A DNA stretch of 38,780 nucleotides from an uncultured Lentisphaerota bacterium (GTDB lineage Bacteria; Verrucomicrobiota; Kiritimatiellia; CAIQIC01), in the NCBI GenBank assembly GCA_903896925.1, contig CAITZM010000051.1, positions 1 through 38,780 on the forward strand, given 5' to 3'. Both the position numbers and the translations under genes were made by a program. Below the pieces are notes generated by a model. That model searched no databases. It worked only from the letters and a program-made list of their open reading frames with translations, and was not told the origin of the DNA. Positions 16,027-25,461 of the stretch are shown here, in pieces (within the stretch, counting starts at the first letter, position 1; the number at the start of each line of letters is the position of its first letter).

Positions 16027-19000
16027 ATGACAACCAAATGCCTGCACCTGTTGATTGTGGATGACGAAGCGGCCCATGTGGCCGCCATCCGCCGGGCCTT
16101 CGACGAGGCGGGCGGCCACGTCGAGATCGAAAGCGTGGCGAGTCTGCATGCGTTCCGGGTGAGCGTTGTGGCCCGGAAGCCGGATCTGGCCTTGGTCGAC
16201 CTGAACCTGCCGGATGGGCGCGCGGTCGAGGTGCTGCAGCACCCCCCGGAAGACGCCCCCTTCCCGGTCATCGTGATGACCGCGTTTGGCAATCAGCAAA
16301 TTGTGGTGGAGGTCTTGAAGGCAGGCGCGCTGGATTACCTGGTCAAATCGCCGGCCACCTTTGCCACGATGCCACGCACGGTGGAGCATGCGCTGCGCGA
16401 GTGGGACCTGCTCCAGAAGCACAAACAGGCGGCGGCGGCGCTGCGGGAGAGCGAGGCGCGTTTCCGCAGCTTGCTCCAGAGCGTGCCGACGGTCGCGGTG
16501 CAGGGGTATGGCCCGGACGGCACCACCCGCTACTGGAACCAGGCGTCCGCGCGGCTCTACGGCTATACCGCCCAAGAAGCCATCGGACGCAACCTGTTGG
16601 ATTTGATCATTCCCCCCGAGATGCGCCCGGACGTGCAGCGGGCCATGCAGGAGATTGCCCGGACAGGACAACCCATCCCCGCGGCCGAACTGAGCCTGCA
16701 ATGCAAGGATGGCTCGCGGGTTACGGTCTTCTCGAGCCATGCCATCGTGCAGGCTCCGGGGCGCGAGCCGGAATTGTTTTGCATTGACGTCGACCTGACC
16801 GAGCGGAAGCGGGCGGAGGAGGCGCGGCAGCAAAGCGAGCGAAACTACCGGGAAATTTTTAACGCCGCCAACGACGCCATTTATGTTCACGACGCGGACA
16901 CGGGCGAGGTCCTCGACGTGAACGACGCCATGCTGCAGCTCTTCGGGTTCACCCGGGAGGAAGCCTTGCGCCTTACCCCGGACATAACCAGCCTGGGACT
17001 CCCCCCCTACTCGGCGGCTGAGGCCCGGCAATGGATGGCCAAGGCCGTCGCGGAGGGCCCGCAGGTGTTTGAGTGGCACGCGTGCAAGAAAGACGGCGCG
17101 CCGTTCTGGGTGGAGGTGGCCCTCAAAAGCGCCACCATCAGCGGCCGGCGCTGCATCCTGGCGGTGGTCCGCGACATCACCGAGCGCAAGCGTGCCGACG
17201 ATACCATCCGCCAGATGGCGCAACGGTTTCAGGCGATCTTGAACAAGCAGCACTACGGCATCCTGGTGGTCAGTGACGCCGACCGGGTGGAATTCGTCAA
17301 TCAAGCTTTTTGCGATTTCATGGGCCTGGCGGCCTCCAGACCGGAAAGCTATCTCGGTATGGCCGCCGAGCAAATGATGTCGAAAGTACTGCCCGCCTAT
17401 GCCGACCCGGCGGCCACCCTCGCCCGCATCCAAGCGGTGGTGGCGAGCGATGAACCCACCTTCGACAACGAAATCCCCATGCGCGACGGCCGCGTGCTGC
17501 TCGTGGATTTCCTCCCCTTGCTGATCGAGGGGCATAACACAGGACGCCTCTGGCTGCACCGCGACATCACCGAGCGCAAGCGGACCGAGACGGCGCTGCG
17601 GGGAAGCGAAGCGCGCCTTGTGAGCGCACAGGCCGTCGCCCACATCGGCAGCTGGGAACTGAACCTCGCCACGCGCACCATGTGGGCCTCGGCCGAAGCC
17701 GTGCGCATCTATGGGTATGAACAGGTCCAAGAGGAACTGCTGCTGGAGGCCGTGCAGCAGCGGGTCGTCGCCGAAGACCGGCCGGCGATGGACGCGGCGT
17801 TGCGTGCGCTGGTGGAAAGCGGGCATCCGTACGACCAGACATATCGCATCATCCGCGCCGGCGATGGCACCCAGCGGGTGATTCATTCCCGGGCCAGCCT
17901 GGAATGCGATGCGGAAGGCCGTCCGCTCAAAGTGGTCGGCACGCTGCAAGATATCACCGAACATACGCAGGTCCACGCCGCGCAGGCCCGCCTCGCGACG
18001 GCGGTCGCACAGGCGGCCGAGACCATCGTGATCACCGACCCGTCCGGTGCCATCGTCTACGCGAATCCGGCCTTCGAAAAGGTCACCGGCTATGCGTGCC
18101 AGGCGGTGCTCGGACAGAATCCGCGCCTGCTCAAGAGCGGGAAACACGATGCCGCCTTCTACCGCCAGCTGTGGGCCACGCTGTCCGCCGGCCAGGTCTG
18201 GAGCGGGCGCCTCGTCAACAAGTGCAAAGACGGCCGGTTGATCGAAGAAGATGCCACCATTTCGCCGGTGCTCGATGCCAACGGCAAGTTGATCAACTAC
18301 GTGGCCGTCAAACGCGACATCACCCGCGAGGTGGCGCTGGAAATGCAAAACCGGCAGGCGGCGAAAATGGAGGCTGTGGGCCAGCTGGCCGGCGGTGTAG
18401 CCCACGATTTCAACAACAAGCTCCAGATCATCCTCGGGTGCGCGGAAGTCATCATGGACAGCTTGCCGGCGGACCATCCCATCCGCGCCGACCTCCAGGA
18501 AATCCAGCAGGCCGCGGGTCATTCCGCCGAGCTCACGCGGCAGCTGCTGGCCTTCTCGAGGAAGCAGCTGATCACGCCGGTGCTGCTCGACCTGAACACG
18601 GCGCTGTCCGGCAGTCTGCGGATGCTGAGCCGGCTGATCGGCGAAAATATCCGCCTCACGTTCACGGTCTCGCGGGACGCCCAGTACGTTTTCATGGACC
18701 CCGCCCAGGTGGACCAGATTCTGGCGAACCTCGCGCTCAATGCGCGCGACGCCATCGCCGGCACGGGAACCATCACCATCACGGTCACCAACCAGACCCT
18801 CGGGGAGGCGGACTGCCGGGACCGGCCCGAATTCGTCACCCCCGGCGAGTATGTGATCGTGACGATCTGCGATGACGGCGCGGGTATGACGCCGGAGCTG
18901 CAGGCCCATATCTTCGAGCCCTTCTTCACCACCAAAGGTGTCGGCAAAGGCACCGGCCTGGGCCTGGCGACGGTCTATGGCATCGTCAAACAGAACAACG

Positions 19001-19512
19001 GCGCCATCACGGTGCAAAGCGCGCCGGGGCAAGGCAGCCGTTTCACCCTCTACCTGCCCCGCGCGAACAAGGCGACGCCCGCCGCCGCCAACGAAACCGC
19101 CCTGCCCCATAAACCCACCGGCACCGAAACGATCTTGGTGGTCGAGGACGAGGAAAGCGTCTTGAGTCTGGTCCAGCGGACCCTGACCCAGCAGGGCTAC
19201 AAGGTGCTGACGGCGGCGCACCCACGGGTGGCCGTACAGCTCTGCGCCCAGCATCCGGAGCCGATCCACCTGTTGCTGACCGATGTGATCATGCCCGACA
19301 TGGGTGGGAAGCAGCTGGCGGAATATATCCAGCAACAACGGCCCGGCATCCGCGTCCTCTTCATGTCCGGCTATACCGCGGACATCATGATGCATCAGGG
19401 TCATCTCCAGGAGGATCTGCCCGTCTTGCAGAAACCCTTCCTCGCGGCCGATCTGACGCAGCGCGTCCGCACCACGCTGGACGCCCCGCTCACCCCGGGC
19501 ACCCCGCCGTAG
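16027..19512 (+). CDS. Hybrid kinase REC-(PAS)5-HK-REC
   Basis: A 1161-residue soluble hybrid kinase, clearly a paralogue of the gene before it. Its N-terminal receiver (D58) is close in sequence to that of the 773-residue kinase, and so are the last PAS, HisKA (H793 in GGVAHDFNN), ATPase and C-terminal receiver (D1086 in LLTDVIMPD). Between them it has four PAS domains plus the shared fifth (about residues 145-765), each ending in DxTE/[11 protein letters not shown] linkers. The extra PAS units suggest domain insertion or expansion after duplication. No DNA-binding domain is present. The stop is TAG. It is followed by 285 bp of non-coding DNA before the ammonium channel gene. Confidence 0.9.
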   Translation: MTTKCLHLLIVDDEAAHVAAIRRAFDEAGGHVEIESVASLHAFRVSVVARKPDLALVDLNLPDGRAVEVLQHPPEDAPFPVIVMTAFGNQQIVVEVLKAGALDYLVKSPATFATMPRTVEHALREWDLLQKHKQAAAALRESEARFRSLLQSVPTVAVQGYGPDGTTRYWNQASARLYGYTAQEAIGRNLLDLIIPPEMRPDVQRAMQEIARTGQPIPAAELSLQCKDGSRVTVFSSHAIVQAPGREPELFCIDVDLTERKRAEEARQQSERNYREIFNAANDAIYVHDADTGEVLDVNDAMLQLFGFTREEALRLTPDITSLGLPPYSAAEARQWMAKAVAEGPQVFEWHACKKDGAPFWVEVALKSATISGRRCILAVVRDITERKRADDTIRQMAQRFQAILNKQHYGILVVSDADRVEFVNQAFCDFMGLAASRPESYLGMAAEQMMSKVLPAYADPAATLARIQAVVASDEPTFDNEIPMRDGRVLLVDFLPLLIEGHNTGRLWLHRDITERKRTETALRGSEARLVSAQAVAHIGSWELNLATRTMWASAEAVRIYGYEQVQEELLLEAVQQRVVAEDRPAMDAALRALVESGHPYDQTYRIIRAGDGTQRVIHSRASLECDAEGRPLKVVGTLQDITEHTQVHAAQARLATAVAQAAETIVITDPSGAIVYANPAFEKVTGYACQAVLGQNPRLLKSGKHDAAFYRQLWATLSAGQVWSGRLVNKCKDGRLIEEDATISPVLDANGKLINYVAVKRDITREVALEMQNRQAAKMEAVGQLAGGVAHDFNNKLQIILGCAEVIMDSLPADHPIRADLQEIQQAAGHSAELTRQLLAFSRKQLITPVLLDLNTALSGSLRMLSRLIGENIRLTFTVSRDAQYVFMDPAQVDQILANLALNARDAIAGTGTITITVTNQTLGEADCRDRPEFVTPGEYVIVTICDDGAGMTPELQAHIFEPFFTTKGVGKGTGLGLATVYGIVKQNNGAITVQSAPGQGSRFTLYLPRANKATPAAANETALPHKPTGTETILVVEDEESVLSLVQRTLTQQGYKVLTAAHPRVAVQLCAQHPEPIHLLLTDVIMPDMGGKQLAEYIQQQRPGIRVLFMSGYTADIMMHQGHLQEDLPVLQKPFLAADLTQRVRTTLDAPLTPGTPP

Positions 19513-19642
19513 GACGTCAGGAACTCCCCTATCCCCGGCAGATTCTTCGCCAGGCTGGCGCTCCCACAGCAGCGCGACCGTTGTTCTACGGGCGATGGCC
19601 GCGGCGCAAGCCACCGTGTTTTTCACCCAAGTATTTTCCACT

Positions 19643-19670
19643 TTGCAAGGTCTGGCAAAGCCGCTACCTT
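19643..19670 (+). promoter_or_regulatory. Candidate promoter of the Rh channel gene
   Basis: TTGCAA (19643-19648), 16 bp, TACCTT (19665-19670), the same -35-like hexamer and spacing as in front of the GloVer genes. It overlaps an inverted repeat CTTTGC-N8-GCAAAG at 19641-19660, which could be an operator. No sigma-54 box was recognised in the 285-bp gap. Confidence 0.35.
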
Positions 19671-19797
19671 CCACGCTCAAGAGTTGGCCGTATCGGATAC
19701 GCGACCAGGGAACGCTGTGGTATGAGGGCGAAACACAGCGAGGAGAACCCAGCGCAAAATTCCGCCGTCCACCTCTGTCCGCCGGAGTATCCTGATA

Positions 19798-20955
19798 ATG
19801 AAGAACAGCATCCGCCGTGTCGTGCTGGGTGGCGCCAGCCTGTGTCTGATGAGCACCGCGGCCTGGGCCGGAGAGGGCGGCTTGGCACCGGCCCAGCAGG
19901 TGGCGCAATACAACTATGCCATTCACATTCTCGCGATGCTGCTGGTCGGTTTCGGCTTCCTGATGGTGTTCGTAAAAAAATACGGCTATGGCGCCACCAC
20001 CGGCACCTACCTGGTCGTCGCGACCGGACTTCCGCTCTACGTGCTGCTGCGGGCGTCCGGCCTGCTCTGCGCCGAGCCGATCGCTCCGAGCACCATCAAG
20101 GCGCTGCTGTATGCCGAGTTCGCCGTGGCCTCGGCGTTGATTGCCATGGGTGCCGTGCTCGGCCGCCTGCGGGTGTACCAATACGCGCTGCTCGCGCTGC
20201 TGCTCGTCCCCGCCTACCTCCTCAACGAATGGCTGGTGCTGGATGGCGGGTTGAAGCTGACGAAAGGCTTTGTGGATACCGCCGGGTCCATCATCATCCA
20301 CGCCTTCGGCGCGTATTTCGGCCTCGGGCTGACCCTGGTGCTGACCACCGAACTGCAACGGCGCCAGCCGATCGAATGCGACATCACCTCGGATCGCTTT
20401 TCGATGATCGGGTCCATGGTGTTGTGGCTGTTCTGGCCCAGTTTCTGCAGCGCCATTGTGCCGCTGGAGGAGATGCCGCGGACCATGATGAACACCGTGC
20501 TTTCGCTCTCGGGCGCCACGCTCAGCACCTATGTGCTGAGCACCTTGCTGCGCAAGGGGAAGACGTCCTACGCCGACATGGCGAATGCGGCGCTGGCGGG
20601 CGGTGTGGCCATCGGGGCGACCTGCAACGTGGTCGGGCCGGCGGTGGCTTTCGGCATTGGTGCGCTGGCCGGAGTGGTCTGCGTCCTCGGCTATGTGTAC
20701 GTGCAGCCGGCTTTGTACCAACGGTTCAAAATCGTCGACACCTGTGGCGTGCATAACCTGCACGGCATGCCCGGTTTGATGGGCGGCCTGATCGCGATCC
20801 TGGCGGTGCCCGGTGTGGCTGTGCCCCAACTCATCGGCATCGGTATCACGGTGGCCTTGGCCCTGGGTTGCGGCCTGCTGGCCGGCGTTTTGATCAAACT
20901 TACCGGTACGACCCGGCTGGCCTATGAGGATCGCGATGAGTTCAGCGGCCTCTGA
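19798..20955 (+). CDS. Rh-type ammonium/ammonia channel
   Basis: A 385-residue Amt/MEP/Rh-superfamily channel, expected to pass NH3/NH4+ across the inner membrane as a trimer with about 11 membrane spans. An N-terminal cleavable signal peptide ends near AWA-GEG (residue 24). Several stretches are Rh-like and not Amt-like: MLLVGFGFLMVF at 47-58, FVDTAGSIIIHAFGAYFG at 158-175, and DTCGVHNLHGMPG at 314-326. The pore histidines are H168 and H319. Rh proteins are rare in bacteria (Nitrosomonas Rh50 is the known example). No GlnK/PII gene lies beside it; instead it sits between hybrid kinases. SD-like GGAG is about 11 nt before the ATG. Confidence 0.88.
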   Translation: MKNSIRRVVLGGASLCLMSTAAWAGEGGLAPAQQVAQYNYAIHILAMLLVGFGFLMVFVKKYGYGATTGTYLVVATGLPLYVLLRASGLLCAEPIAPSTIKALLYAEFAVASALIAMGAVLGRLRVYQYALLALLLVPAYLLNEWLVLDGGLKLTKGFVDTAGSIIIHAFGAYFGLGLTLVLTTELQRRQPIECDITSDRFSMIGSMVLWLFWPSFCSAIVPLEEMPRTMMNTVLSLSGATLSTYVLSTLLRKGKTSYADMANAALAGGVAIGATCNVVGPAVAFGIGALAGVVCVLGYVYVQPALYQRFKIVDTCGVHNLHGMPGLMGGLIAILAVPGVAVPQLIGIGITVALALGCGLLAGVLIKLTGTTRLAYEDRDEFSGL

Positions 20956-21011
20956 CCCTCAGGCGGTCGCTTCCCTCGGGCGCTGACGGAGCGCAAAAAT
21001 ATGGCAGCTCT

Positions 21012-21043
21012 CGCCTTGGCCGGGCCCCCGCCCGGCTAAGGCG
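21012..21043 (+). other. Strong GC-rich hairpin after the Rh gene
   Basis: A 14-bp stem with one G-T pair: CGCCTTGGCCGGGC, CCCC loop, GCCCGGCTAAGGCG. No T tract follows, so it may be a Rho-assisted or atypical terminator, an mRNA-stabilising structure or another REP-like palindrome. Confidence 0.5.
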
Positions 21044-21165
21044 ACGCGTGCCAACAGGACTGCGATTCCTGACCGTCAGCTTCATCTTTCCTGGCTGCGA
21101 AATCGCGACATCACCCGCGTCTGCCGGTTGATCGGCCTGCGCTGGGTCCGCCCTCGCCCGGGCAG

Positions 21166-21193
21166 TTGTTTGTCGTTTGAAAGGGTGTACGCT
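21166..21193 (+). promoter_or_regulatory. Candidate promoter of the third hybrid kinase
   Basis: TTGTTT (21166-21171), 16 bp, TACGCT (21188-21193). Transcription would begin near 21200, leaving a short leader with the strong SD sequence AAGGGGAAG directly before ATG 21215. Confidence 0.4.
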
Positions 21194-21214
21194 ACTCACT
21201 GGAGCAAGGGGAAG

Positions 21215-22810
21215 ATGAGTACTGTCCCACCAGACCCGGAGGCCATGACGAAGGCAGTGCCTGCCTCTGCGGATGGGTGTTATCACCGGCAGTTCGAGCA
21301 GGACCGGTTGGCGCTGGCCGTCGAGCAGGCCCCGGAAACCGTCATACTCACCGATCCAGCCGGCACGATCGTCTATGTCAATCCAGCCTTTGAGCAGAGT
21401 ACGGGCTATACCCGCACCGAGGCCCTCGGTCAAAATCCGCGCATCCTCAAGAGCGGCCAACAGGACGCGGAATTCTATCGCAACATGTGGGCGGTTCTGA
21501 CCGCCGGGAAGGTCTGGAGAGGCCGCCTCATCAACCGCCGCAGGAACGGCACACTTTATGTGGAAGAAGCCATGCTGGCGCCGATCCGGGATGCCACGGG
21601 TGCGCTCGTCTACTACATGGCCGCCAAGCGCGATGTGACCGGCGCGGTGGAGCGGGAGGCGCAGCAGCGGCAGGCCGATAAGATGGAGGCGGTGGGCCGG
21701 TTGGCCGGGGGCCTGGCTCACGACTTCAACAACAAGCTGCAAATCATTCTGGGTTGCGTCGAAATGTTGCTCCAGGATTTGCAGCCTGACCATCCCTTCC
21801 ACGCCAACCTGCTGAACATACAGGAAACGTCACGACGCGCCGCCGATCTCACGCGGCAACTGATGACCATCGCCCGGCAGCAGGCCATGGCGCCGGTGGC
21901 GTTGGATCTGAACGCGGCGATCCCCGCCAGCTTGCAGAAACTCGACAGCCTGATGGGCGCGGACATCCATATGGAGTTCGTACCGCAGCCGGACCTCGGG
22001 CGTGTGTTCATGGATCCCGCCCAGTTGGATCAAATCCTGATCAGCCTGGCGATCAACGCGCGCGAGGCCATGGCCGGCGCGGGCACGGTTTTCATCACGG
22101 CCGGCCACTGTACGCTCCACGCCGCCGCCGGCCAGGACCGGCCGGCGCTCCTTCCGCCCGGCGACTATGTGGTGCTCACCTTCTGCGATGATGGACCGGG
22201 CATGTCGCCAGAAATTCTGACTCATATATTTGAACCCTTCTTTACGACCAAAGGAGCGGGCAAGGGTGCCGGACTCGGCCTGGCCATGGCCTACGGCATC
22301 GTCCAGCAAAACCACGGCGCCATCAGCGTTCAAAGCGTGCCGGGGCGAGGCGCCGCCTTCACGCTCTACCTCCCCCGTTTGCCGCCCGGCGCACCCGTTG
22401 CCTCACCATCGCCGGCGGCGCGTCCGGCTGCCGGGCTGGAAACCATCCTGCTGGTCGAGGATGAAGACGACGTGTTGAACCTGGTCCAGAGGGCACTGGA
22501 GCAGCGCGGTTATACCGTGCTGGCGGCAGGCACGCCGGGCATGGCCCTGCAGATTTGTGCGCAATACCCGGAGCCGATTCACTTGCTGCTGACCGACTTG
22601 ATCATGCCCGACATGAACGGCCAGGAGCTGGCGGACCGGATCTTGGCGCTGCGCCCCGGCCTTTGCGTCCTCTATATGTCCGGCTTTCCCGCGGACCTGA
22701 CGATTCCGGCGGGCCGGCATTTCCTGCAAAAACCTTTTGCCGCCGCGCTCCTCACGCAACAGGTCCGGACCATCCTCGATGCCCTACCCGCCCCGCCGCC
22801 GCCCGCCTGA
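21215..22810 (+). CDS. Hybrid kinase PAS-HK-REC
   Basis: A 531-residue soluble hybrid kinase. Start ATG 21215 is set by the SD sequence AAGGGGAAG just upstream; in-frame codons further upstream have no such support. One PAS domain (about 27-145, with GQNPRILKSG), HisKA with H169 in GGLAHDFNN, an ATPase with FEPFFTTKG, and a C-terminal receiver with D461 in LLTDLIMPD. It matches the C-terminal two-thirds of the two large hybrid kinases but has no N-terminal receiver. Its ATPase G2 box reads GKGAGLGLAMAYG where the others have [13 protein letters not shown]. Its place right after the Rh channel gene suggests a link to ammonium status. No DNA-binding output is present. Confidence 0.9.
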   Translation: MSTVPPDPEAMTKAVPASADGCYHRQFEQDRLALAVEQAPETVILTDPAGTIVYVNPAFEQSTGYTRTEALGQNPRILKSGQQDAEFYRNMWAVLTAGKVWRGRLINRRRNGTLYVEEAMLAPIRDATGALVYYMAAKRDVTGAVEREAQQRQADKMEAVGRLAGGLAHDFNNKLQIILGCVEMLLQDLQPDHPFHANLLNIQETSRRAADLTRQLMTIARQQAMAPVALDLNAAIPASLQKLDSLMGADIHMEFVPQPDLGRVFMDPAQLDQILISLAINAREAMAGAGTVFITAGHCTLHAAAGQDRPALLPPGDYVVLTFCDDGPGMSPEILTHIFEPFFTTKGAGKGAGLGLAMAYGIVQQNHGAISVQSVPGRGAAFTLYLPRLPPGAPVASPSPAARPAAGLETILLVEDEDDVLNLVQRALEQRGYTVLAAGTPGMALQICAQYPEPIHLLLTDLIMPDMNGQELADRILALRPGLCVLYMSGFPADLTIPAGRHFLQKPFAAALLTQQVRTILDALPAPPPPA

Positions 22811-22870
22811 GCGCGGCCTGCATCGGCACCGCCCGCAACGCCCAACTCCACCCAGGCGGTTTGTTCATTA

Positions 22871-22920
22871 TTTTCCAGAATCATATTTTGGAAGCGTGGC
22901 GCGGGCCGGTCTGCTAAAGT
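22871..22920 (+). promoter_or_regulatory. Possible upstream element of the sugar genes
   Basis: TTTTCCA (22871-22877) and TTGGAA (22888-22893) form a loosely spaced version of the TTCCAA/TTGGAA palindrome, followed by TGCTAAAGT (22912-22920), which resembles an extended -10 box. The 21-bp spacing between TTGGAA and TAAAGT is too long for a normal promoter, so the assignment is weak. It would leave a leader of about 170 nt before ATG 23100. Confidence 0.25.
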
Positions 22921-23099
22921 CGCGGCATCGAAGAGCGGAAGGCTATGGGTCATGGTGGATGGCGGATGGAAAATGATGGCGTTCAGGGCTCAGAAAACAA
23001 CAACCCGCTTTCTGACTCCTGCAGGCCGCCTACTTTTTCCTTCGATTCGTTTCCCGCAGCTTTCTTTCCGCTGCTTGTTTGGAAACAGGAGAACAGACG

Positions 23100-24443
23100 A
23101 TGAGTAATCAGCCTCAGATCAGTCGCCGCCGGTTTCTCGGCGGGGTTATCGCGGCCGCCGTCGCGCCGCAATTCATTCCGCGCCGTGTGCTCGCCGCGGA
23201 GACCGCTCCGGGCCGGAAGATCCAGCTCGGCCACATCGGCACGGGGGGACAAGGCAGCGGCCTGCTGCGCAATTTCCTCTCGGTGGAAAACGCCGTCAGC
23301 GTCGCCATCGCCGACCCCTACCAGGAACGGCGCGAGCGTGCGGGCAAGATGGTCAAGGACTCGCAGAAGCACGAGCCGAAGCTCTACAACGATTTCCGCG
23401 AGCTGCTGGCCGACAAGTCCATTGACGCGGTGGTCATTGCGACGCCGGATCACTGGCACGTGCCGGTGGGCCTGGCCGCGGTGCGCGCGGGCAAGGATGT
23501 CTATATCGAGAAGCCGCTCGGCCACACGCTCCACCAGAACCGCGCCCTGCTGGAGGCCTGCCGCAAGGAAAACAAAATCTTCCAATACGGCACCCAGCAG
23601 CGCAGCCAGGAGCTGCTCAAGCGCGGCATCGAACTGGTGCTCAACGGCTATATCGGCGACGTGGAGCGCATCGAGGTCTGGGCGCCCGGCGGCCATGGTG
23701 GTGGCACGCTCGAGGCGATGCCGGTGCCGGCCGGACTCGACTACGAACTCTATATCGGCCCCGCGCCGATGAAGCCGTGCAGCAAGGATCGCATCACGAG
23801 CCAGGGCTCCTATCATTGCTCCGATTATTCCATCGGCTTCATCGCCGGCTGGGGCGCGCACCCGCTGGACATCGCGATCTGGGGCATGGACTACGACCAG
23901 AAGGGCCCGGTCAGTTTCCGCGGCAAGGGCGAGTTCCCGACGCCCGACGCGCTGTTCAACAACTGCGCCACCTGGGACGTGGACATCAAGTTCGCCGGCG
24001 GCCTGCCGATGCACTTCATGAGCACCAACCACGCGAAGCCCATCGTCGAAAAGTACCGCACCGATGTGCAGGGCAAGGACGCGAAGTTCTTCGGCGACGG
24101 CACCACGTTCTTCGGCTCCAAGGGCTGGGTCAGCATGAGCCGCGGCGGCACCTGCGCGAGCAACCCGGCGTGGTTGAAGCTGAAGGAATGCGAAGGCACC
24201 CGCCGCGTGCTCTACCACAACCGCTATTACAAATCCTTCGTGGATTCGGTCCGCGACCGCTCGCCTTCCATCGCGCCGATCGAGGATGCCGTGCGCTCCG
24301 ACGCCCTCAGCCACCTCGCGCTGCTCGCGATCAAGAGCGGCGGCGAAGTCGTCTGGGACCCGAAGGCTTACCAGATCATGACGCCGGCCGCTTTGAACGC
24401 GCAGATGACGCATCCCGTGCGCGGCGATTGGAAGCAAAGCTGA
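23100..24443 (+). CDS. Tat-exported Gfo/Idh/MocA-family oxidoreductase
   Basis: A 447-residue NAD(P)-dependent sugar or cyclitol oxidoreductase. ATG 23100 has the SD sequence AGGAGAA seven nt upstream. The N-terminus carries a twin-arginine signal, S-R-R-R-F-L-G-G at 8-15, followed by a hydrophobic stretch and an ALA-like cleavage region near LAAE. The Rossmann motif is LGHIGTGGQGSG (about 43-54), then EKP at 137-139 with K138, and the catalytic-type histidine H254 and D257 in GAHPLDIAIW. This is the large PVC/Planctomycetes subgroup of the family whose substrates are mostly unknown. The neighbouring isomerase/epimerase and glycosidase suggest catabolism of an unusual plant or algal sugar. 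Export through Tat implies a periplasmic enzyme with pre-bound cofactor. Confidence 0.9.
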   Translation: MSNQPQISRRRFLGGVIAAAVAPQFIPRRVLAAETAPGRKIQLGHIGTGGQGSGLLRNFLSVENAVSVAIADPYQERRERAGKMVKDSQKHEPKLYNDFRELLADKSIDAVVIATPDHWHVPVGLAAVRAGKDVYIEKPLGHTLHQNRALLEACRKENKIFQYGTQQRSQELLKRGIELVLNGYIGDVERIEVWAPGGHGGGTLEAMPVPAGLDYELYIGPAPMKPCSKDRITSQGSYHCSDYSIGFIAGWGAHPLDIAIWGMDYDQKGPVSFRGKGEFPTPDALFNNCATWDVDIKFAGGLPMHFMSTNHAKPIVEKYRTDVQGKDAKFFGDGTTFFGSKGWVSMSRGGTCASNPAWLKLKECEGTRRVLYHNRYYKSFVDSVRDRSPSIAPIEDAVRSDALSHLALLAIKSGGEVVWDPKAYQIMTPAALNAQMTHPVRGDWKQS

Positions 24444-24525
24444 GCGGAATCATGACGGCAGATTTCCGGTTGATGATTTGAGGACGAAGGTCTTTCTATC
24501 CGTTGAAAACGAAAAGGAGTCCGAC

Positions 24526-25371
24526 ATGAAAATCGGTTGCTTCGCGTTGGTCGAGCCGTTCCAGCTGATGGCGCGGCAGTTCGTCGCCATCAAGGAAATG
24601 GGCATCTCGTGCGCCGACATCACCGACAACCACCAGGGCGGGATGCTCGGTGTCGAATATGGCTTCTCCGCCTCGGTCAGCCTCGACAGTCATCCGGCGA
24701 AGATCCGCGCGATGGCCGCCGCCGCCGGCATCGAGCTGACCGCCTTCTGTGCGCATGCCAACCTGCTCGACCCGCCGTCGCCGGATGTCTATGGCACGAA
24801 CGAGATCATCAAGGCGATCCGCCTCGCCGCGCTGCTCGGCATCCAGGATGTGATCACAACCGAAGGCGATCCGAAAACCCACCATGGCGAACAACTGACG
24901 CGCGCGGAACAAATTTTTGCCACGGTGGAAAAGCTGCGCGCGCCCGTGCAATGGGCGGCGGAACTGGGCGTCAAACTCTTGCTCGAGCCGCACGGTCGCC
25001 TCACCGACACGGTGGACGGCATGGGCGCGGTGCTCGAGAAGCTGGGCCATCCCGAAACCGTCGGCATCTGTCTCGACACCGGCAACGCCTGGCTCGGCGG
25101 CGCCGAGCCGCTCGACTACATCAAGACGTTCGGCTCGCGCATCGGCCACGTGCATTGGAAGGATATGCCGCAGGATATGGAGGCCAAACGCGGCACGCAG
25201 TTCGGGTGTGGCATGGCGGTGATACCGCTCGGCGATGGCGTTGTCGGCATCCCGGCGATCGTCCAGGCTTTGAAGCGATCCGGCTTCGATGGCGCGACCA
25301 CGCTGGAGATTTTCGGGGTCGAGAACGTCAAGCTGTCTGCGCAGCGCCTGCGCGCGTGGTGGCAGGGCTGA
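24526..25371 (+). CDS. Sugar phosphate isomerase/epimerase (xylose-isomerase-like TIM barrel)
   Basis: A 281-residue cytoplasmic protein of the AP endonuclease-2/xylose isomerase-like fold. ATG 24526 has the SD sequence AAGGAG seven nt upstream, which decides the start. Metal-site residues expected for the fold can be seen: glutamate in LLLEPHG, histidine and aspartate in the C-DTGNAW region, histidines in HVHWKD, and glutamate in TTLEIFG near the end. It lies 82 bp after the oxidoreductase gene and is probably co-transcribed with it; such pairs are frequent in PVC sugar-utilisation loci and can carry out keto-sugar redox and isomerisation steps. The exact substrate is unknown. Confidence 0.85.
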   Translation: MKIGCFALVEPFQLMARQFVAIKEMGISCADITDNHQGGMLGVEYGFSASVSLDSHPAKIRAMAAAAGIELTAFCAHANLLDPPSPDVYGTNEIIKAIRLAALLGIQDVITTEGDPKTHHGEQLTRAEQIFATVEKLRAPVQWAAELGVKLLLEPHGRLTDTVDGMGAVLEKLGHPETVGICLDTGNAWLGGAEPLDYIKTFGSRIGHVHWKDMPQDMEAKRGTQFGCGMAVIPLGDGVVGIPAIVQALKRSGFDGATTLEIFGVENVKLSAQRLRAWWQG

Positions 25372-25416
25372 CCAGACAGCTCGCGATGGCAAGCAGCCGC
25401 CTGCTGCGGTTTCTTT

Positions 25417-25454
25417 TTCCAAACATTGGAATCACTGCCGGGCGCTGTTATCGT
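25417..25454 (+). promoter_or_regulatory. Palindrome overlapping a candidate leaderless promoter
   Basis: TTCCAA-ACA-TTGGAA at 25417-25431 is a perfect palindrome. Its right half TTGGAA (25426-25431) is 17 bp from TATCGT (25449-25454), which is preceded by a TG extension. Only 7 nt then separate the -10-like box from ATG 25462. A regulator binding the palindrome would cover the -35 box. Confidence 0.45.
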
Positions 25455-25461
25455 TGTGCCC

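Noticed and set aside
16021..20829. A very long open frame (about 1600 codons) on the minus strand opposite the kinase island
   Set aside because: It is antisense to four clearly recognised proteins, has no family motif, and is His/Gln/Arg/Gly-rich as expected for the antisense frame of GC-rich genes. It is a shadow.
21012..21043. Classical intrinsic terminator after the Rh gene
   Set aside because: The stem is strong but no T tract follows, so only a hairpin of unknown role is reported.
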